Below, one piece after another: positions 58,750 to 64,000 of a DNA stretch of 64,000 nt; position 1 is the stretch's first letter; each line of letters begins with the position of its first letter. This DNA comes from Diospyros lotus (lineage: Eukaryota > Streptophyta > Magnoliopsida > Ericales > Ebenaceae). The translations under genes were made by a program, and so were the position numbers. Under the pieces are notes generated by a model. The model had not been told where the DNA came from. It saw only the letters and a list, made by a program, of their open reading frames with translations, and ran no database searches. The stretch spans positions 33,365,316-33,429,315 of the forward strand of contig NC_068339.1 in assembly GCF_014633365.1 (NCBI RefSeq), given 5' to 3'.

Positions 58750-59970
58750 GAACTTATCAAGGTTGCAGGTTGCCCTTGTAAACCAAGTGTTCCATCTAAT
58801 TTTTCAAGGCGTGATATTCCTTGGTCGAATGATCAAGGCCTCTATGGAATTTGCAAAAATAGTTAGGGTTTTTCCCTCGAGATTTATCAGGAGGAAAGAG
58901 TTAAACTAAACCTGTATGCACCACAATAGAAAGCATTTCGTCGAGAGATCTTGAGAGAGGTGTGATGGTGTAATACTTCACTTTATTATTTCTTTCAACC
59001 TTAATCTTTGCTTTAGGCTAACTAGAGCTTACATTGGCAGACCTCTTTCTTTTGCTTCTTTCTTTTTCATTGGAAAAGCTACACCCCTCAAGTATCTCTG
59101 CTCATATGACAAATTGGTTAGTGCATGGCGCATAGTAGAAGGCTAGTTGATGCTGGTTGAATGCCAGACACCCCCTCAATGGGTTAGGGGTAATCCTTTG
59201 TAAAAACTCTCGTCCTAACTGGTCGTGTGAAGAAATGGACCCTTCGGGAAAAATATGGTCTAATGGGATCGATAGAAGTGTGCGGCGCAATGCAATGTCA
59301 TCCCATTTATTGTACTAAATGGAATTTCGTCTCCCAAAACATAAGGGCAACTTCAGGGATCCAAATCTTAGAGAAAGCAATTGCTCTAGCAAGCCACCCT
59401 TGAAATTTTTTTCTTTCCTAACGGGCATTGTTATAGGTAAAGAAGATTTTCTCCCACTTAAGGATCTTGGGAACTTAGAGGGCTCTATAAGGCACCTTCT
59501 TGTCTTCGCCTCCTCGTGTATCCTTCAGGTGGAATCACATGAGAAGGTAGTTGTGAAATGTCCTCGAGCACTTTTGAGTTCTCTTCATAGCTTCTTTTCA
59601 ATTCATCATAACTCCCTTTGAGTTATTAGTATTCCATGAGGGAAATGGTATGCAGCCTTATTCCTTCTAAAGGTCTCAATATTCTCGTTGGGATTTGAGC
59701 GAAATATGATCTAGAATGATGTTTCTTTGACTTGGGACATCTTCTTTGATTTGATGTCAGGGGGACTTTTCTAGGGGAGTTGTCTAGGAGGACCCATGGA
59801 CTAACCCTCGGCTTGCCAAGTGTGAGCTCGGGAGGACTAGTTATGTGGCTGATTAAGAGTGGTCCCATAAAGCTTGTGCAATGGTGCTTTTTGGGAGAAG
59901 CCATGAGTTTTTTTAGAGGACTTGATTCGATTCTGGGGGGTTTATTCCCTCTATTATGATGATAACCCAC
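58750..59970 (-). pseudogene. Tat-lineage gag remnant
   Basis: The best evidence is a zinc-finger-like end at 58775-58870, CKFHRGLDHSTKEYHALKN, then a stop, then MEHLVYKGNLQ: the Tat pattern CxFHxxxGHxTxxCxxLK, with Gly to Leu and Cys to Tyr changes. Upstream in the same frame are ITPLSRSLDEMLSIV (about 58945-58990), NPLRGCLAFNQHQLAFYY (about 59140-59195) and ALRRTLLSIPLDHIF. The N-terminal part (59626-59970) is open but weakly similar. Several stops break it. No protease or reverse transcriptase follows before the repeat array. Confidence 0.65.
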
Positions 59971-60017
59971 ATAGGTAGATCATGTTTTGACTTTTTGCTA
60001 GTTTCCCACAAACGGTA

Positions 60018-61058
60018 TGTAACACCTTGTGTTACCGGTGTTAAAGGAAGGAAAGAAAATTTCGTAAATACTCTTCGAGAAATAAGTGAGGAATGAGGTG
60101 ATAAATGGCTAAATTGATGGCAAAAAATGTCTTGAAACTTGGATGTGTAGGAAAGTGGGCATGAGATTGGCGAGCATCTCGAGCCAAGGTTAATGACACT
60201 AAACGTAATCAGACTAGGAAATTATTTCTGTATAAGTTTGAATTATGGCCAAAAACTGAATGTTCATGAGGGACATCCAAGGGGGTCTAAAGGTGTAATA
60301 TCCCAGATTTTCTAAAGGACTTAAGAGTAATTTTAACTTGAGTCATAGGTGAAATTATCAAAAGATTAAAGACTCAAGTAAAATTTCTTACAATTATCAG
60401 TACCGAATCGACTATAGGGAATGCTTCAGAGTGTAAATGTCTAAGAAAAATTATATGATCTTAATGAGTGTTCTGAGATAGAATTTATGATATTAAAATA
60501 AATTGAGATCAAGACAGTTTTCGGTACAATTTTGATTCAGGCTGAAAAATCGAATCATCATAGGGGACTCCCAAGAAGTCAACGGAACCCTAAAGAGGCT
60601 TTGATTTTTTGGAAGGATCAACTTTGAAGTAGTTTCAAGATGAAACAAAGGTCCCGTGAGGGCGCAAGGACGAAATCTTCATTATCGAGCAAACTTCGAG
60701 TTATTAATTGTGGATTTCCAGTATTGTAATGCAAATTAATTTGATATTATAGGGTATAATTGTAATTAAAGAATTACCTAAGTAAAATAGAAATGGAATT
60801 GGAGTTTAAATGTGTAATTTTCTTATTATTATGATGTAATATATATTTATATATATATATGTATGGGCGTGGCAGTGTGCGCGTGGGAGGCCATGCCTCT
60901 ACAATTTGAAAGCCATACCCTGCAATGTTATGGCTGTAATGGAGTGATGTTTACACAATGAGGGATAGTTTAAGGGATGGCCAAAGTAGTTGAGGTGGTG
61001 GGCTTCGGCTATAAAAAAGGAAGGGAAAAGAGAATGGGAGCAAGCAGAGGGTTGAGAG

Positions 61059-61093
<35 letters not shown>

Positions 61094-62550
61094 AAAGCTT
61101 GGGTTGGGCAATTCGAGAGAAGCAAGAGAGAGAGATTGAGAGAGTGAGATAGACAGCCAATCATGGATGGTGGATGAAGAAAGCAATCAATGGCGGTCAT
61201 GGTCACGAGCAGCAAGCCGCGAACAGCGGCTAGGCGATGGCGCACTAACGGAGCAACAGCAACTAGCAAAGGCAAGTAGGGGGCAACCGGCGGTTGCGTT
61301 GTGGCCAGCGTGACCGGTGGTGGTGGCCGACGGACGAGCGAAGAATGGCCGGCGAAGCTAGGCCTGGCGTAGGCAACATGCGCAAGAGGCAGAAAAGAAG
61401 AAGGAAGAAAGGAGAAGAAGAAAAGAAAAGAAAAGGAAAAAAGGAAAAGAAAAGAAAAGGAAGAAAAATATGAAAAAATATGGAAAAATCTCCAAAAATT
61501 CTAGGAATTAATTTGGGATTTGAGAAGCATGCCCTAGGCCAAGAAATTATCAAGGCACTCGTTTCAAGGTCATGGAATGCATACTGAGGAACCCTGAGAA
61601 GCTAAGTTAAGGTGAGTAAAATTTCTCACAAAATCAGGAAAGTTATTTTATGAATTGTTATAGAGAAATATTTGAGAAATATTTAGTTTGGATTTATTAA
61701 GGAAAAATAGTAAGAAATAGAGGAAAGTATGAGAAAATTAGGAAAAAATATAATATTGATATTCTTAAATAAATATAATGGCCAAGGAATGTTGAAGTTT
61801 CGAATTGAGTCAATTAAAAGGCTGGCACAAGAATCAAGATATTTTGAGTTACGTTTGAGGTAAGTGATTCTACCCTAAACCCGATTTTATATAAATGGTT
61901 TATTATGTTGTCATGTTTTGATGTAAATATGTCATGTAAATTGCATGTACATGTATTGATAATGAAATGTGCATATGTACATGTTGATATTATTGATCAT
62001 GCATTGCATAAGGGTTTGAGAGTATGAGCCGGGATCGCTACTCTTCCAAGACTACACCCATACACCCCAACATGTTGTAGGAAGTCGTAAAACTGGGGAA
62101 TAGCATTATGAAAGGTCTTAGGGTATTTATAGACCTTGTGACTCGGATATGTGACACGCATGCACGAGGGACGAAGTGCTTTCTTGGCCATAAGACACAA
62201 CGTTGTCTCGGAATTAATCTTGGAAGAGGGTCTTCATGAGAAATCCCATAAAGGAATGGTCCCCTAGAGGAAGAAAAGCCTATTTTAGGCAAGCCACCTT
62301 GTGTGGGACAACATGGGGTAAAGTTGTGCGAGAGAAAGTTCTTCGTTGTTCTTTATCGAGATGATGGCTCGACCGAGTGAATTGCAACATGCAAGATTTC
62401 TCTCCAAGAGAATGAGTCCCAAGGATGTTATTCGTTATGAAGTCTAAGAAAACTTCCTCTCCCCGAGAAAACTCTTCTAAGAGAATGAATTCTCCCATGA
62501 TGATGACTTCTTCGAGAAAACTCCCCCCGGTATGCTACGACATTAGTGCT
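60018..62550 (+). mobile_element. Chromovirus-like LTR sequence, possibly two nested copies
   Basis: TGTAACACCTTGTGTTACCG at 60018 and TGTAATATCCCAGATTTTC at 60294 both look like LTR starts. The second resembles the reverse complement of the 47723-50152 LTR, sharing ACAGTTTTCGGTACA and the ATCAACGGA-type block that follows. A TATA tract is at 60840-60862 and a (GA)n run at 61063-61090. No target-site duplication was found and the right border is vague (GGTATGCTACGACA near 62545). The open frames have no recognised domain. Confidence 0.5.
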
Positions 62551-63312
62551 TTGTATTTTTTATATAACATATTTTATGTAAAATAAAAGATAGTTTTTAT
62601 CCTTGTACATGAGTTTTTTTACTTATAATATTTTATAAGCAAAAATATTTTTTCAAATAATATGTTAAAATAAATTGTTTGAAAGTATATATTTTATATA
62701 CAAATGCAAAACAAACAAATGCGTACATTTTGAAGGTAGGTTTTAAGTTTTATTCATTTTGTAAAATATAATAATCCAAACACTAATAAATAAGAGAAAA
62801 ATAATTTAAAAACTTAAAGCAATTTCATCTGGAAGTTAAATTAAAAATAATAATTAAAAGCGAGCCTGCCTTCTGTCTTCTGCAATGGGGTGCATTGAGA
62901 ATGAGGTGGTTTGTCTAAATAAAGCAAAAGCAAAACCGAAACCGAAATATAGTGCATTCGTCTTCTTCCTCAACCTCCTCTCTGTAATACCCACGAAATA
63001 ATCAACACCATTGTTGTCACCATGAATGCTTTTCAACTCACAGTTCAAATTCCCCCATTTCCACACCCTATTTACCCACCCTCTCTCTCTCTTCTCCTAT
63101 CTCCCCGATACCGAGAGAGAGAGAGAGATCAAGGCAAATCCTTTTCATCTCCGATGTCTTCTATCATTTGAAACTAGAGTCCAGAAAGATCGATTCTATG
63201 CTTTGTTCCTCTGTTTCACAATCATCACCTGCTCTGTTTCGCCATTATGGTATGAAACAGAGCGCTTCACAAAATCCCGGAAGCCTCGGACCCAATAATT
63301 GGATTCGATTCA
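62551..63312 (+). promoter_or_regulatory. Upstream region and leader of the DUF26 receptor gene
   Basis: An A+T-rich segment (62551-62860) gives way to C/T-rich sequence typical of a plant 5' leader, with CTCTCTCTCT at about 63080-63092 and a (GA)n run at 63113-63128 within 230 bp of the start codon. The TATA box and transcription start cannot be set with confidence; AAATATAGTGC near 62945 is one candidate. A small upstream ATG frame at 63168-63452 overlaps the gene start in another frame and could act as an upstream ORF. Confidence 0.4.
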
Positions 63313-64000
63313 ATGCCTTTTCCTGTTCAGATTTGTTGTCATCTCAAATGGGTCTCTCTCATAATCTGGATTTTGTTCTTGAATCCTTCCCTCTCCGACC
63401 CGCGGACCTCCCTCGCCCACCTGATATGCGACGACACCCATCTCACGACTGACGCCAACTTCGTCGCCAATTTCGTGAGCGTGATGGAGCATCTCAACCT
63501 CTTGGTGATTCAACGGCAATGGGGGCTCTATTCGATTCAATCTCCGCCGCTACCTATCTTCGGATACGCCCAATGCCACAAGGACCTCTCTGAAGAAGAC
63601 TGCCAGCTCTGTTTCACGGAGGCAAGAACGAAGCTCACTCGCTGCGTGCCATCCGCCAGCGGCCGCGTCTACCTGGAGGGCTGCTTTATCCGGTACGACG
63701 AATACGACTTCTTCCAGGAGACTGTCAACACGAGGTACGATTCCAGGTCGTGCAGCGCCTCCCTGAAACTGCTTAGCGACGGGGACATGAAGGCGCAGTT
63801 TTCGGAGAAGGTAGCGGAGGCGGTGGCGAACGCGACGGAGATGGCGACGTCGACGCGGCGGGGCGGGATGGGGGAGGCCGAGGTGATGACCAGCGTGCCG
63901 GCGGCTTATGCCCTTGGGCAATGCTGGAACACTTTGAATTCCACGGGCTGCCAAGCTTGCTTGGACAATGCGTGGAGCAAGGTGAAGAGGTGTCTGCCTG
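63313..64000 (+). CDS. Cysteine-rich receptor-like kinase type protein (DUF26 / Gnk2 domains), 5' part
   Basis: From ATG 63313 the frame stays open to the window edge (229 codons). Residues 1-28 form a signal peptide (MPFPVQICC, then the hydrophobic WVSLIIWILFL), with likely cleavage near Ser28. The first DUF26 domain has C88-x8-C97-x2-C100 plus C39, C111 and C124; the second begins with C204-x8-C213-x2-C216. This spacing defines the Gnk2/stress-antifungal fold of plant CRKs, CRRSPs and plasmodesmata-located proteins. Members act at the cell surface; CRKs carry a transmembrane helix and Ser/Thr kinase domain further on, here outside the window. Long first exons coding both DUF26 domains are usual. 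The motif layout is like the CRK2/CRK3/CRK42 group, from memory only. No stop or frameshift is seen, so it is likely functional, and its G+C-rich coding stands out from the flanks. A secreted two-domain protein without kinase is the main alternative. Confidence 0.9.
   Translation, partial: MPFPVQICCHLKWVSLIIWILFLNPSLSDPRTSLAHLICDDTHLTTDANFVANFVSVMEHLNLLVIQRQWGLYSIQSPPLPIFGYAQCHKDLSEEDCQLCFTEARTKLTRCVPSASGRVYLEGCFIRYDEYDFFQETVNTRYDSRSCSASLKLLSDGDMKAQFSEKVAEAVANATEMATSTRRGGMGEAEVMTSVPAAYALGQCWNTLNSTGCQACLDNAWSKVKRCLP

Noticed and set aside
61009..61553. Ser/Leu-rich and Phe-rich minus-strand frames
   Set aside because: They are translations of the (GA)n microsatellite and the purine-rich tract at 61380-61470.
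63550..63954. 134-codon minus-strand open frame with Arg-rich sequence
   Set aside because: It lies entirely opposite the receptor coding frame, which has the DUF26 cysteine pattern and G+C-rich codons.

Overview
The window is nuclear DNA of a flowering plant. The evidence is the mix of repeats: Ty3/gypsy chromovirus (Tekay-type) and Tat-lineage elements, Ty1/copia-type LTRs, and CACTA (En/Spm) transposons. A DUF26 (Gnk2-type) receptor gene fragment sits at the right edge, a family found in land plants. The species cannot be fixed from the sequence. I see one host gene; almost all the rest is nested and decayed mobile DNA.

Layout, left to right. 1-8.8 kb: remains of a CACTA element on the minus strand. 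It has a broken TNP2 transposase (1-1218), hairpin-forming tandem repeats (1358-1724) and a CACTA terminus with subterminal repeats (7985-8798); a 2.3-kb solo LTR sits inside (5184-7464). 8.8-11 kb: a copia-type solo LTR inserted 2 bp outside that CACTA end, then an LTR fragment. 11-18.3 kb: a Tat-lineage element with decayed gag and protease, a 48-bp tandem array and LTR ends, but no reverse transcriptase or integrase; another solo LTR is inserted in its 3' LTR. 18.3-30.1 kb: small CACTA-like pieces, LTR fragments, a further Tat leader and a 4.1-kb solo LTR that carries a second LTR inside it. 30.1-47.7 kb: a 5'-truncated CACTA element on the plus strand with both genes (TNP2 transposase and a Transposase_24-type second gene), ending in a palindromic subterminal array and a clear TIR. 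Its second gene is split by a complete 9.2-kb Tekay-type retrotransposon (34374-43593) and by a copia-type solo LTR. 47.7-60 kb: three more solo LTRs, an inverted repeat of a decayed LTR, and a minus-strand Tat gag remnant with its own repeat array. 60-62.5 kb: more LTR-like sequence. 62.5-64 kb: promoter, leader and first 229 codons of a cysteine-rich receptor-like kinase type gene that runs off the window.

Eight solo LTRs, five of them with perfect or one-mismatch target-site duplications, stand against one complete LTR element. This points to strong removal of retrotransposons by LTR-LTR recombination. The most unusual signal is in the LTR promoters. Three diverged copia-type LTRs each carry an irregular array of GTCGAC-like palindromes. 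In the direction of transcription the array is followed by a match to the M-phase MYB3R (MSA) core CCAACGG/CCTAACGG and then a TATA box. A separate 2.3-2.4-kb LTR family carries a comparable array of another palindrome, TCCGGA.
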